64,000 nucleotides of DNA, taken from positions 310,001 through 374,000 of the forward strand of contig NZ_BLIV01000004.1 in NCBI RefSeq assembly GCF_009811755.1, written 5' to 3'. The notes beneath the pieces were generated by a model that worked only from the letters and a program-made list of their open reading frames with translations, ran no database searches and was not told the origin of the DNA. Position 1 is the first letter of the stretch. Every line of letters starts with the position of its first letter. Shown in pieces: positions 51,269-60,564 of this stretch. Position numbers and translations under genes: made by a program. The stretch comes from Roseobacter cerasinus (GTDB lineage Bacteria; Pseudomonadota; Alphaproteobacteria; Rhodobacterales; Rhodobacteraceae).

Positions 51269-52338
51269 GCCGAAAGATCCGCAAGGGTGCTGCACAGCGT
51301 GTCGCTGGCCGATGGCAGGAGATGATGCGTGGCCACATGGGCCCGCGCATCATCTCCTGCGGCCTCCCGGGCCTGTGAATCGGCCAGCAATCTGTCAATT
51401 GCGGCAGCCAGTGCGGTGGGGCCCTCGTCGGGTGTTGGGTAGGATCCGGGCGCCAGCACATCGCGGACGCCGGGGCGATCTTGTGCAACGACGGGCAGCC
51501 CTGCCGCCTGAGCTTCAAGATAGGTCATGCCGAAAGCCTCGTTCACACCCGGCCAAAACAGAAGGCTGGCTGCGCTATAGACGCTGCGCATCTCGGCGGG
51601 GCCAAGCGCGCCGCGCATCTGCACCCTGTCGCCGAAGGGTTGCATGATCGAAGCTATGGCCGCCAGCGCAGGACCGTCGCCCGCAATGACCAGTTGCCAG
51701 TCCGGCGTTTGCAGCAGTTCCAGCGTATCGGCGATGACCTCGTAGGAGGCCAATTTGTCGCCGTGGCGCAGCATGCCTACACTGAGCATGGGTCCGGTCC
51801 GGCTGCCGAGCGGCGGCAGGTCACTGCGGGCCAGAAAGGGGCGCAGCGGCAGCACACGCTGATCGGGTGGTGCATAGGCGCGCAGCGCTTCTCCATCTCG
51901 CGCGGTCAGATGAAAGATGACATCGGCTGCGTCGCAGGCCGCTTCAGCCGCCTTTGAAAAAGCATCCCAAGGCCCGCCAAGCCGCTTGCGTGCACGGGTG
52001 GCCTCAATCTGGACATAGGGAATGCCAAGCGCGGCTGACACCGCTGGCCCCAGCAGATCTGGGGCTTTGTAATAGCAGTGATAGGTCAGCCAAACCGCCC
52101 AACCGGCCGTACGCCCGCGTTCCATGAGGCCCTGCGCCTCCGCTGTCGCAGCGGCGAAGAGCCGGTCTTGGACGGCCTTGTCACCCGCCTTGTCCCGTGT
52201 CTGCAGGGTCGAGACCAGATCCCAGGTCAGGCCTCCATGCTCCAGTGCTGCGAGGATCGCGCGGGCCATGGTGCGGTCCCCGGAGGGCACGGGATGGGTG
52301 GGTGCTTTCATCGGCGCGTAAAAGGCGACCCGTGTCAC
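51265..52338 (-). CDS. GT4-type glycosyltransferase
   Basis: A 357-residue GT-B glycosyltransferase with a GT4-like C-terminal half: LVIAGDGPALAAIASIM, VQMRGALGPAEMRSVYSAAS and NEAFGMTYLEAQAAGLPVVA, where the E-x7-E acidic pair contacts the nucleotide sugar. Start GTG 52338 overlaps the neighbouring stop (GTGA). Confidence 0.84.
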   Translation of the reverse strand: MTRVAFYAPMKAPTHPVPSGDRTMARAILAALEHGGLTWDLVSTLQTRDKAGDKAVQDRLFAAATAEAQGLMERGRTAGWAVWLTYHCYYKAPDLLGPAVSAALGIPYVQIEATRARKRLGGPWDAFSKAAEAACDAADVIFHLTARDGEALRAYAPPDQRVLPLRPFLARSDLPPLGSRTGPMLSVGMLRHGDKLASYEVIADTLELLQTPDWQLVIAGDGPALAAIASIMQPFGDRVQMRGALGPAEMRSVYSAASLLFWPGVNEAFGMTYLEAQAAGLPVVAQDRPGVRDVLAPGSYPTPDEGPTALAAAIDRLLADSQAREAAGDDARAHVATHHLLPSASDTLCSTLADLSA

Positions 52339-53582
52339 GGTGCCACCTCCAGCATGGCCCGCAGCCTCGCAAGCAGATGCGCGATGCCGGGCTGCATGCG
52401 GAACTCGGCCAGCAGCCGGTCGTAGGCTGCGGCTCCCATGCGGGCCGTGCGCGCCGGATCATCCGCCAGTTGCAAGATCGCATCGACCAGGCTTTGAGGC
52501 GCATCGTCGCTCAGCAGACCATGTGTGCCGCTGTCGATGAACTCGGGGATGGCGGAGACCGGTGTGGAGAGGATGGGCAGCTTCTGGCTTGCCGCTTCCA
52601 TCAGCACATTCGGCAGCCCGTCGCGGTCACCGTCTGCGGCGATGCGGCTGGGTAGCACGAAGAGATCCGCGGCGCGCATAGCTGCGATCACCTCTGGCTG
52701 GTCGCAGGCACCGCGCCAGGTGATGCGGTCTGCCACGCCCGCCGCCTGCGCCTGCGCCTGCAACGTGTCGCCAAGCGTGCCGCCGCCGATGTGGGTCCAG
52801 TGCCAGTCCAGCTCCGGCGGCAGCAGGGCGAAGGCCGCAATCAGGCGGTCAAACCCCTTCTTCTCAACCAGCCGCCCCACGGACATCAGCGCGAGCGGAT
52901 CGCCCGGCTGGCGCACCGACCGCTCCGGCGGCGGCGGGAAGCGCTCCAGATCCAGCCCGTGATACACCAGATCGACGCGCGTTGGTGTGTCTGCGAGCGA
53001 CCGCAGGTGTTCAGCGCCAAAGGCGGTGCAGGTGGCTCCGAAGTCCGCTCCGAAACACGTTGGGTCCAGCTTCTCGCGCAGCTCCCACTCAGGCGAGGTC
53101 CAAATGTCCTTGGCATGTGCTGAGAAAGACCATGGCAGCCCGCGCAGGATCGCTGCATATCGCGCGACGGAGGAGGGCGTGTGCAGGAAATGCGCATAGA
53201 GGCCGGGGGCATCGGCGGGCAGTTCCCGCGCCAGAACGCAGGCCTGGCCAAAGCGGCGCAGGCGGTTCGGCGTGCGGTCGCGGGCGTAGTCCTGTCGCAA
53301 CATGCGCCAGGCGCTCCGAAAGCTGGGGCGGCGCATGGCGGCGAGCACGCCGCGCAATACGCGCATGGGCTCGTCCTTGAGGTATTCGGGCAGGTAGCGC
53401 ACCGGCGCTTGCAACCGATCATGCAACGGGTGGGTCTTGCGGTCCGTGGGGTGGCGCAAGGACCAGATCTCAAGCGCCAGCCCCGCCTCTTCGAGCGCGA
53501 CCAGTTCCTGGGCGATGAAGGTCTCAGACAGGCGGGGCCAGCCCTTGACCACAACGGCCAACCGCGCAGAGGGCTGCATCAT
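52335..53582 (-). CDS. GT4-type glycosyltransferase
   Basis: A 415-residue GT4 enzyme: N-terminal KGWPRLSETFIAQELVALEE, Rossmann-like middle LMSVGRLVEKKGFDRLIAAF and DRDGLPNVLMEAASQKLPIL with the conserved Glu pair. The ATGATG start overlaps the upstream stop. Together with the other three transferases it suggests a tetrasaccharide-scale product. Confidence 0.87.
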   Translation of the reverse strand: MMQPSARLAVVVKGWPRLSETFIAQELVALEEAGLALEIWSLRHPTDRKTHPLHDRLQAPVRYLPEYLKDEPMRVLRGVLAAMRRPSFRSAWRMLRQDYARDRTPNRLRRFGQACVLARELPADAPGLYAHFLHTPSSVARYAAILRGLPWSFSAHAKDIWTSPEWELREKLDPTCFGADFGATCTAFGAEHLRSLADTPTRVDLVYHGLDLERFPPPPERSVRQPGDPLALMSVGRLVEKKGFDRLIAAFALLPPELDWHWTHIGGGTLGDTLQAQAQAAGVADRITWRGACDQPEVIAAMRAADLFVLPSRIAADGDRDGLPNVLMEAASQKLPILSTPVSAIPEFIDSGTHGLLSDDAPQSLVDAILQLADDPARTARMGAAAYDRLLAEFRMQPGIAHLLARLRAMLEVAP

Positions 53583-54811
53583 CTCTCGGCCAAAAGTGCC
53601 GCAGCACGCGCCACAACAACATCGAGACCGTCCAGCAACCCGTCGGCGCCAGATTGCGAAGGCTTGTTCTGAGCGGGAAGAGCGCGGATGAAATCGACCA
53701 TCGTTTGCGGTGTCATACCGTCACGCGCTTCATCCAGCATGCGCACAAGGCCCAGCTCTTCGGCGCGCGACGCCCTGATCCACTGCTCCAGCCGGGGAAC
53801 TGTGCGCGGCACAATCACGGCACGTTTGTCGAAGGAGAGCACCTCGCAGAAGGTGTTGTAGCCACCCATGCAGATGACACCCTCGGCGCCCGCAAAGAGC
53901 GACTCGATCCGGCTTTCAAACCCAACGGCGGTTACACGCCCGTTCAGCCGTGCCACACGCGCCTCAAATGCGTCCCGCACCTCGCCGGAGAGGAACGGAC
54001 CATAGACCAGCACCGCATCCGGTTTCAGCGTGGGGTCATGCTCATAGGCCTCCAGAACCAGATCAACCATGGCCCGGCCATCGCCGCCGCCGCCCGGTGT
54101 AATCAGCACGTAAGGCGTGTCCGGTGTCTCGGCCACGTCCGTGACCTCGCGGCGCAGATAGCCTGTCCAGTGAATGCGGGCGCGGGTCTCGGCAGAGAGC
54201 GGTAGCCCTTGGGTCGGGTCGTAGACCGAACGCGGCCCGTAGACCCAGATTTGGTCGTAGAAGCGTTCGGTCGCCTCGACAGCACCTTTGCGCGCCCATT
54301 CAGCGGCGAGCGCCTTGGGCTCGTCCAGCACATCGCGCAGCCCCAGAACGCAGCGCGTGCTGCAGCGATGCGACATCCACTCCAGCGTGGGCAAAAGCTC
54401 TCCGCGAAAGCCGGTGGGCTCCTTGTCGACGATAAAGAGATCCGGCTCGTATTGTTCCACCGCCGTCTGGATCAGGCCTGCGCGTAAGCTTGTCGTTTTG
54501 TCGATGTCGAGGCCCAGCGTCTGGCTGACGTAAGTGCCATCGGGCAGCTTTGTGACACCGGGCAGGCGCACATGGTCCACCTTTTCCGGAAAGGTAAAGC
54601 GGCCCGCGACGGGAGAGCCGGTCAGGATGATCGCCGAGGCGTTCGGGTTTTGCGCAGTCAGGGCCGACGCCAGCGCGCGCGAGCGGCGCAGGTGTCCGAG
54701 CCCAAAGGTGTCGTGGCTATAAAGCATCACCCGATGCTGCTGGCTCTGCCCGGCACCGCCGTTCTTTGCCGTTGTTGGCATCGCCGCCTTCATCCGTTTC
54801 TGAACATTCAT
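53579..54811 (-). CDS. MurG-like GT-B glycosyltransferase, first gene of glycan operon
   Basis: A 410-residue GT-B protein: LYSHDTFGLGHLRRSRALAS at the N-terminal side, then VLITPGGGGDGRAM and ICMGGYNTFCEVLSFDKRAV, parallel to the motifs of the transferase at 49542. The first 28 residues are charged and not conserved-looking; ATG 54793 or 54781 are alternative starts. The ATG 54811 overlaps the TGA of a possible 34-codon upstream ORF. Confidence 0.8.
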   Translation of the reverse strand: MNVQKRMKAAMPTTAKNGGAGQSQQHRVMLYSHDTFGLGHLRRSRALASALTAQNPNASAIILTGSPVAGRFTFPEKVDHVRLPGVTKLPDGTYVSQTLGLDIDKTTSLRAGLIQTAVEQYEPDLFIVDKEPTGFRGELLPTLEWMSHRCSTRCVLGLRDVLDEPKALAAEWARKGAVEATERFYDQIWVYGPRSVYDPTQGLPLSAETRARIHWTGYLRREVTDVAETPDTPYVLITPGGGGDGRAMVDLVLEAYEHDPTLKPDAVLVYGPFLSGEVRDAFEARVARLNGRVTAVGFESRIESLFAGAEGVICMGGYNTFCEVLSFDKRAVIVPRTVPRLEQWIRASRAEELGLVRMLDEARDGMTPQTMVDFIRALPAQNKPSQSGADGLLDGLDVVVARAAALLAER

Positions 54812-54912
54812 GAGGTTGTGCTGAATCCGGGTCTGAGGTGCGCGCTGCGGCTTTGTTCCACCAGAATATCAGAAACGCCGGGCCGGGCATTTTTAGTGTA
54901 AATCAGCCACAT
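54808..54912 (-). CDS. Possible 34-residue leader ORF
   Basis: Begins MWLIYTKNARPGVSDILVEQ and ends in a TGA that overlaps the glycosyltransferase ATG as ATGA, the same coupling seen throughout the operon. There is no strong SD and several rare codons (AGA, GGA, TCA) near the end, so it may be chance. Confidence 0.3.
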   Translation of the reverse strand: MWLIYTKNARPGVSDILVEQSRSAHLRPGFSTTS

Positions 54913-55014
54913 CGGCCTGTCCTTGCGTCTCGGCGGGAGGCCATCTCCCGAGGTATCTGTATCGTGTTTGGCACAAAAGCGCATCGGGTGCAAAACACGA
55001 CTGATCGCCGGAGT

Positions 55015-55030
55015 TTGCACTGATGTGCAA
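55015..55030. promoter_or_regulatory. Palindrome in divergent promoter region
   Basis: TTGCACTGATGTGCAA, perfect 6-bp arms around a 4-base centre, about 64 bases before the MscS gene and 204 bases before the glycan operon. Candidate operator; the binder is unknown. Confidence 0.4.
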
Positions 55031-55093
55031 TTGCAATGCTGGGTGGCCTCCCCTACCGTCGTCGCGGATTGTTAACCTTTTTGGGTCGAATTT

Positions 55094-57451
55094 ATGCGTC
55101 TCGTCCAGCTTTGCGCGCTATTGTGCTGCGTTTTCTTCTCGACAACCGTTGTAGGCACAGCACTTCAGGCCCAAGGCGTCGGCTCCCTGTTCAGTATCGG
55201 CAGCGGTGACAGCACCGAAAGCGACGACAGGATTTCAGAGATCATGAAACAGGCGGCCGAAAACGGCGTTGGCGTGGTTGTGATCGACAGCGATGGGCAA
55301 TTGATCAGCACACCCCCGGCTGAGATCGTCCCGCCGGGGCCAGACGTTTCTGAAAGCTCAGGCTTGATGCAGGCGCAGGATGCCGCTGTCCAGTTCCGCG
55401 CGGCGCTCATCGAGCGGATCCTGGACCTTCCCAGTGCCTTCAACGAGGTGCTCTATATTCTGCGTGCGACGAGCCCGTCGGGCCAGATCTCCACATTCGG
55501 GGAAGTGCTGGTGTTTTCGCTGGGGCTGTTTTTTATCGGATGGCTGGTTGAGCGCTACGTTTATGGCAAACGGATCGCCATACATTGGGTGGTCGCCCGT
55601 ACACGCGAAAATCCGCAGGGCTACTCTGAAAAGATGCCATGGCTGGTGTTTCGGTTCTTTCTTGGGGTCATCGGCATTCTGATCTCCATGGCGGTTGCCT
55701 ATGTGCTGGGCGCGCTGATTTTCGGGCCGATCAAGGACCCTGCTGTCCAGTTCACGGCCAGCATCGTGAACGCGGGCTATTTCCTCTGCCGCTTCGCCGC
55801 CGGGTTGTGGCGCATGATCCTGTCTCCCTACATGGCGCAATACCGCATCCCCCGCATGGAAACCCGCGATGCCCGGCGCCTGCATATCTGGCTGGTGACC
55901 GTGGCCATCGTCGATATCTGCGCCATCCTCTTTGGCGTCTGGATCGGGGAGCTGGGCCTGAACTATGACGTCTATGCCTTCCTGTCCTCGCTGATGTCAG
56001 GGCTCGTCGTGCTGCTGAACATCATCATGGTGCTGGTCAATCGGGCCGCTATTTCCGATGCGATGCGCAATGGGAAACCGCATGAACAATGCAGTTGGAT
56101 CACCAAGTTTCTCACCGCCAGCTGGGCGCCGCTGGTCATCATCTATGTGCTCTTTGCCTGGGTCGAGCTGACCTATGATCTGGTTCTGGGCAACCCCTCT
56201 TCGATCCCGCTGATCGCCGGGGCCTATGGCATCCTGATGACGATCATCGTGGTCTATGGTGTCATCAACTACCTGATCGAGCGCAGTTTCCAGCGTGCGC
56301 ACGCCCTGCGAGAGCTCAATGAAGCGCGTGCAGAAGAAAACCTGACCGCAGAGGAACAGGCCGAGATCGAGGAGGAGGTTCGCCAGTTGCAACCGCGCCA
56401 TGCGCTCAATTCCTTCGAGGCGCTGGCGCGGCGGGTTGCGGGTATCCTGGCTTTTGTCGCAGGCGTCTATGCGTTCTTTTACATTTGGGACAATGAATCC
56501 GCCCAGATGGCAGAGACTTTCGCCAACCGGCTGCTTGACGTCATGGTGATCATTTTCATCGGTTACATCGTTTATCACATCTTCCGCATCTGGATCGACA
56601 ACAAGATCCGTGAAGAGCAGGGCGAGGTGGTAGAGGGTGAGTTGGGCGACGAGGGCGGCGGGTCGAGCGCCAGCCGGCTGGCAACGCTGCTGCCGCTCTT
56701 TCGTAACTTCATTCTCGTTATTCTTGTGGTCACAATTGCGCTCATCGTGTTGATGGAGATGGGCGTGAACGTCGGCCCGCTCTTCGCTGGTGCTGGTGTG
56801 ATCGGTGTGGCCGTGGGCTTTGGTAGCCAGGCGCTCGTGCGCGATATCTTCTCCGGCGGTTTTTTCCTTTTCGATGATGCGTTCCGCAAGGGCGAATACC
56901 TTGATGTCGGTGGCGTGAAAGGCACAGTCGAGAAGATCTCTGTCCGCTCCTTCCAGTTGCGCCATCACCTGGGCGCGCTGCACACCATCCCCTTTGGTGA
57001 AATTCAGGTGATGACGAACTATTCGCGTGACTGGGTGATCATGAAGCTGCCGTTGCGGGTGACCTATGACACCGATGTGGAGCACGTGCGCAAGCTGATC
57101 AAGAAGCTTGGCGTGCAGCTGTTGGATGACCCGGTGATCGGCGACAACTTCATCCAGCCGCTGAAAAGCCAGGGCGTGATCGAGATGCAGGATTCTGCGA
57201 TGATCATTCGCGTGAAGTTCATGACCAAGCCGGGGGATCAGTGGCTGGTGCGCAAGAAGGTCTATGAAGAGATCCGCGCGCTGTTTGAGCGGGAAGGCAT
57301 CAAGTTTGCGCATAAGGAAGTCACGGTGCGGCTGGCCGATGGCAAGGTTGATGAGCTGTCCGAAGAGGACAAGAAAGCCGTGACCGCAGCAGCGCAAGCG
57401 CAGATCGAGGAAGAGCTTCTGGACGGCGAGGAGGCAGGCGACGACCGCTAG
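55094..57451 (+). CDS. MscS-family mechanosensitive channel with large N-terminal region
   Basis: A 785-residue inner-membrane protein. A signal peptide (LCALLCCVFFSTTVVGTALQA) precedes a short periplasmic part, then about ten hydrophobic helices, and the MscS core: LFAGAGVIGVAVGFGSQALV (pore helix TM3 with Gly/Ala packing), VRDIFSGGFFLFDDAFRKGEY and PFGEIQVMTNYSRDW. The C-terminal tail is acidic. The layout resembles the YbdG/MscK-type larger channels that open under hypo-osmotic shock. Divergent from the glycan operon. Confidence 0.87.
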   Translation: MRLVQLCALLCCVFFSTTVVGTALQAQGVGSLFSIGSGDSTESDDRISEIMKQAAENGVGVVVIDSDGQLISTPPAEIVPPGPDVSESSGLMQAQDAAVQFRAALIERILDLPSAFNEVLYILRATSPSGQISTFGEVLVFSLGLFFIGWLVERYVYGKRIAIHWVVARTRENPQGYSEKMPWLVFRFFLGVIGILISMAVAYVLGALIFGPIKDPAVQFTASIVNAGYFLCRFAAGLWRMILSPYMAQYRIPRMETRDARRLHIWLVTVAIVDICAILFGVWIGELGLNYDVYAFLSSLMSGLVVLLNIIMVLVNRAAISDAMRNGKPHEQCSWITKFLTASWAPLVIIYVLFAWVELTYDLVLGNPSSIPLIAGAYGILMTIIVVYGVINYLIERSFQRAHALRELNEARAEENLTAEEQAEIEEEVRQLQPRHALNSFEALARRVAGILAFVAGVYAFFYIWDNESAQMAETFANRLLDVMVIIFIGYIVYHIFRIWIDNKIREEQGEVVEGELGDEGGGSSASRLATLLPLFRNFILVILVVTIALIVLMEMGVNVGPLFAGAGVIGVAVGFGSQALVRDIFSGGFFLFDDAFRKGEYLDVGGVKGTVEKISVRSFQLRHHLGALHTIPFGEIQVMTNYSRDWVIMKLPLRVTYDTDVEHVRKLIKKLGVQLLDDPVIGDNFIQPLKSQGVIEMQDSAMIIRVKFMTKPGDQWLVRKKVYEEIRALFEREGIKFAHKEVTVRLADGKVDELSEEDKKAVTAAAQAQIEEELLDGEEAGDDR

Positions 57452-57520
57452 GGCGCTTTTGGCTCAAAGCTGGCCGTGTGGTGCTCTACCTGTCAGCCGA
57501 AGTATCTGGGGTGCGCTGTC

Positions 57521-58351
57521 CTAAGACCGCTGTTTCAGATAGCCCGCAATGGCATCGAGGGCCGCGCGGATCGGCGGCTGGTTGCGCCCCTCATGATGAG
57601 ACACCAGCCACTGCTCGCTCCTTATGTCGTCGATGGGACCCGACAGCCGCACCAGCCCGTCTATCCGGTCGCCCACGAAGGTTGGCAGCACCACGCGCCC
57701 CACACCTGCGCGCGCAAGCGCCGAGGCCAGATGCGGGCTGTTCACCTTGGTCACGATCTCATCGCCGTGATGCGTCTGTATCCAGCGCGAGGAGGGGGTC
57801 AGCACCGCGTCCCATGACGGGCCGATCCAGCCGGTCACATCCTCATGCGCGGAATAGACGGCATAGTCGACCCAGCCGATCTGCTGTCGCGCGACCCAGG
57901 GCTGATCGGGGCGCCGGTTGCGAATGCCGATGTCGACCTCGCGCCGCGCAATGTCCAGATCGAGATCGCAGTACATGAATTCGGGCACCCACGCCTCGGC
58001 CGGGGTCCAATAGGCCGACAGCCGCTCCGCCAGATCAAAGGCTGTCCATGTTCCGGCCGAGATGCGCACGCAGACAGGACCCGCAGCCTGTCCTTGCCAG
58101 ATGTCGATCTGACGGGCGGTGTCTTCCATGTTGCGGGTCTGTTTGGCCAGGGCCTGACCATCCGAGGTCAGCTTGTAGCCATCCGCGCCGTGCAGAAACA
58201 GCCGTCGCCCAAGTGCTGTCTCAAAGGCCTTCATCCGGCGGCTGAGGGTTGCGGCGCTTACGCCCAGCTCTTCTGCTGCGCGCATCAGGCCGCCAGTGCG
58301 CGCCACGGCAGAGAAATAGGCGAGGTCATTCCAGTCCGGTCCGGTTTTCAT
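57521..58351 (-). CDS. LysR family transcriptional regulator
   Basis: A 276-residue LTTR. The N-terminal winged helix reads LAYFSAVARTGGLMRAAEEL and GVSAATLSRRMKAFE; the rest is a LysR effector domain. It ends 69 bases from the MscS stop and is divergent from a small basic protein gene 86 bases away, a typical LTTR target position. Confidence 0.87.
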   Translation of the reverse strand: MKTGPDWNDLAYFSAVARTGGLMRAAEELGVSAATLSRRMKAFETALGRRLFLHGADGYKLTSDGQALAKQTRNMEDTARQIDIWQGQAAGPVCVRISAGTWTAFDLAERLSAYWTPAEAWVPEFMYCDLDLDIARREVDIGIRNRRPDQPWVARQQIGWVDYAVYSAHEDVTGWIGPSWDAVLTPSSRWIQTHHGDEIVTKVNSPHLASALARAGVGRVVLPTFVGDRIDGLVRLSGPIDDIRSEQWLVSHHEGRNQPPIRAALDAIAGYLKQRS

Positions 58352-58437
58352 TTGTGAAAGTCCACCTGCGGTTACGAGGGCTGATGGGCGGCGGGCCTGC
58401 GCCTTACCTTGGTGGCAATCAAGACAGGAGATGCCCC

Positions 58438-58650
58438 ATGATGCCTCTGATCCAGCCTCTGACTATCCCATCGCAACCCCGCACGGAATATCAAAAGGAG
58501 CGTGAAGCCTTTGCAGATATGCAAGTCGAGTTGCACGAATACAGGGCACGCGTGGCCCGTGCTCGGTTTTTAGGGCGCTGGCTGCGCCGAGCTGTCGTGC
58601 GCCTGTCTCGCTGGGCGATGCGGGTCCGGCGGCTAGGCCGTGCACAGTGA
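58438..58650 (+). CDS. Small basic hypothetical protein
   Basis: A 70-residue protein (MMPLIQPLTIPSQPRTEYQK at the start) whose C-terminal half is strongly basic and amphipathic (FLGRWLRRAVVRLSRWAMRV). CAGGAG sits 7 bases before the ATG. Divergent from the LysR gene. No family recognised; it could bind membranes or nucleic acid. Confidence 0.6.
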   Translation: MMPLIQPLTIPSQPRTEYQKEREAFADMQVELHEYRARVARARFLGRWLRRAVVRLSRWAMRVRRLGRAQ

Positions 58651-58764
58651 TGTTCCCATCAATCTCCGGTCGTCGGGGTGAGCCGACCCGCCGCGCGCAG
58701 CGATTGGTGGGGATCTTTTTGCTGTCAGGATATGTCAGACCGACGATTTGACCCGCCGCAGTGT

Positions 58765-58793
58765 TTAGGGCCGCTCTGAGAGAGCGGCCCTAA
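58765..58793. terminator. Perfect 13-bp stem-loop between convergent genes
   Basis: TTAGGGCCGCTCT (58765-58777) and AGAGCGGCCCTAA (58781-58793) with a 3-base loop, 8 bases from the stop of the binding-protein gene. Likely bidirectional terminator for it and the small basic protein gene. Confidence 0.75.
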
Positions 58794-58801
58794 GGCATTT
58801 A

Positions 58802-60433
58802 TTATGCGTCGATCCAGACACGCTCCAGATGCATTTCGCGGAATTGGTGCCGTTCATACCCCTGTACCGCTTCGATGTGATGCAGGTATTCCGCCATCCA
58901 GAACGGCTGGATGATCGCACCGCTGGACTGCAGCATGCTTTGCAGATCGCTCATCAGTTCACGTCGCGTGTCGGCATCCGAGATACCCAAAGCCTCGCTC
59001 AGCTTGGCATCGAACTCGGGGTTCGAATGGCCGGACTCGTTCCAAGCCTCACCTGACCGATAGGCCAGCCCCAGCACCTGAACCCCAAGCGGACGCGCGC
59101 CCCAGTTTGTGGTTGAGAACGGGTATTTCGTCCAATCGTTCCAGAAGGTTGTGCCCGGGATGATCGTCCGTTTGACGTTGAACCCGGCATCCCGCAGCTG
59201 GCCCGCGATGGCATCGGTGGTCACCGTCCGCCAGTCGCCGTCGATGGAGATCAGCTCAATCTCTGTGTCTGCGTGCCCGGCTTCGTCCAGCATCGCCTTG
59301 GCCTTTACGGGATCGGGCGCGACCTTGGGCAACTCGGCATACTCGGGGTGCATCGGGCCGACATGGTGGTTCTCCCCCACTGTGCCCAGGCCGTTGATCC
59401 CCAGTTCGAGGACAATCTCATTGTCCACGGCCAGTTGCACCGCGTTGCGCACAGCCTGACTGTCAAACGGTGCGCTGTCGGGCCGCATGCGGGCGACGAT
59501 GGTGGCCGCCGTGGCTTTTTCCTTTTTGACCAAGCCAAGGCTATCCAATACGTCGACGAAGTCAGAGCTGGTGATGTCGTTGACGTGGATCTCTTCGGCC
59601 TCAAACGCTGCCAGGATTGCTGCGGGGTCGGTGCCGTAGTCGATGAATTCCACGCCATCCAGGAAGACCTCTCCGCCCCACCAGCTTCCGTTTTCGCGGC
59701 GCTTGACCTCGGCCTTGCCACCGATGGAATGGCTGACCAGCTCGAAGGGGCCGGTACCAACCGGCGCTGCCACCAGTCCCACCTGCGGATCATAATCGCG
59801 GTGCACGATCAGCGCCGGGTAGTCCGACATGCCCGCAATCAGCGTGATATCAGCCTGTTCGAGGTTCAGCCGCACGGTGTGGCTGTCGACTTTTTCAATG
59901 GCGCCATCGCGCGCCTTGCCGGTTTCTTCGTCCACAAGCGATGCCATGCGCGCGGCCATGGAGTTGCCTTCGACATCCTTTTCGCACCACCGCGTGATGT
60001 TGAAGATCACGTCATCTGCGTCAAAGGCGTCGCCATTGTTCCATGTGACACCCTTGCGCACAGCCAGCGTGTAGGTCTTGGCGTCATCTGATACCTCCCA
60101 GCCGTCAAGCAGCATGGGCGTGAAGCTGAAATCCATGTCCCAGCGCACCAGAGGCTCAAGGAACTGGCGGGCGACATTGGCGGGTTCGGACCAGTCAAAG
60201 GTGCGTGGGTCCTTCAGGTCGAGCAGGCGCATGCCGATCTTGAGCACGCCGCCTTTCTTGGCGTGACCATCGGCGCGCGCCGGACGGCTTTGCCCCAGAA
60301 CGCCATAGGCAAACGCCGCTGTCGCCCCAAAGGTGCTGGCCAAGGCGATGAACTCGCGGCGGTCAATCTTGCCGTCTTTTACGTCTCGGATTGCATCATC
60401 CAGCATGGGGTGATGTGTGCCAGATCTTTTCAT
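58802..60433 (-). CDS. Family-5 ABC transporter solute-binding protein (DppA/OppA type)
   Basis: A 543-residue periplasmic binding protein with a twin-arginine-like signal ([21 protein letters not shown]) and the SBP_bac_5 core ([26 protein letters not shown]). ATG 60433 has a perfect GGAGG SD. The family binds peptides, opines and other small cations; next to methylated-amine genes a quaternary amine or derivative is plausible. No permease or ATPase gene is adjacent on this strand within the window. Confidence 0.88.
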   Translation of the reverse strand: MKRSGTHHPMLDDAIRDVKDGKIDRREFIALASTFGATAAFAYGVLGQSRPARADGHAKKGGVLKIGMRLLDLKDPRTFDWSEPANVARQFLEPLVRWDMDFSFTPMLLDGWEVSDDAKTYTLAVRKGVTWNNGDAFDADDVIFNITRWCEKDVEGNSMAARMASLVDEETGKARDGAIEKVDSHTVRLNLEQADITLIAGMSDYPALIVHRDYDPQVGLVAAPVGTGPFELVSHSIGGKAEVKRRENGSWWGGEVFLDGVEFIDYGTDPAAILAAFEAEEIHVNDITSSDFVDVLDSLGLVKKEKATAATIVARMRPDSAPFDSQAVRNAVQLAVDNEIVLELGINGLGTVGENHHVGPMHPEYAELPKVAPDPVKAKAMLDEAGHADTEIELISIDGDWRTVTTDAIAGQLRDAGFNVKRTIIPGTTFWNDWTKYPFSTTNWGARPLGVQVLGLAYRSGEAWNESGHSNPEFDAKLSEALGISDADTRRELMSDLQSMLQSSGAIIQPFWMAEYLHHIEAVQGYERHQFREMHLERVWIDA

Positions 60434-60564
60434 TCGATCCTCCCTGAATCTTTTTCTGGACATTATTGTACGGATATTGAAAGCCTTTACCAATCGATGC
60501 CGCATTGCAAGGAATTTCCGGCTGAAAGGCCGTCTCTGCGGCGTCTCGGCACGGGAGGCTACCA

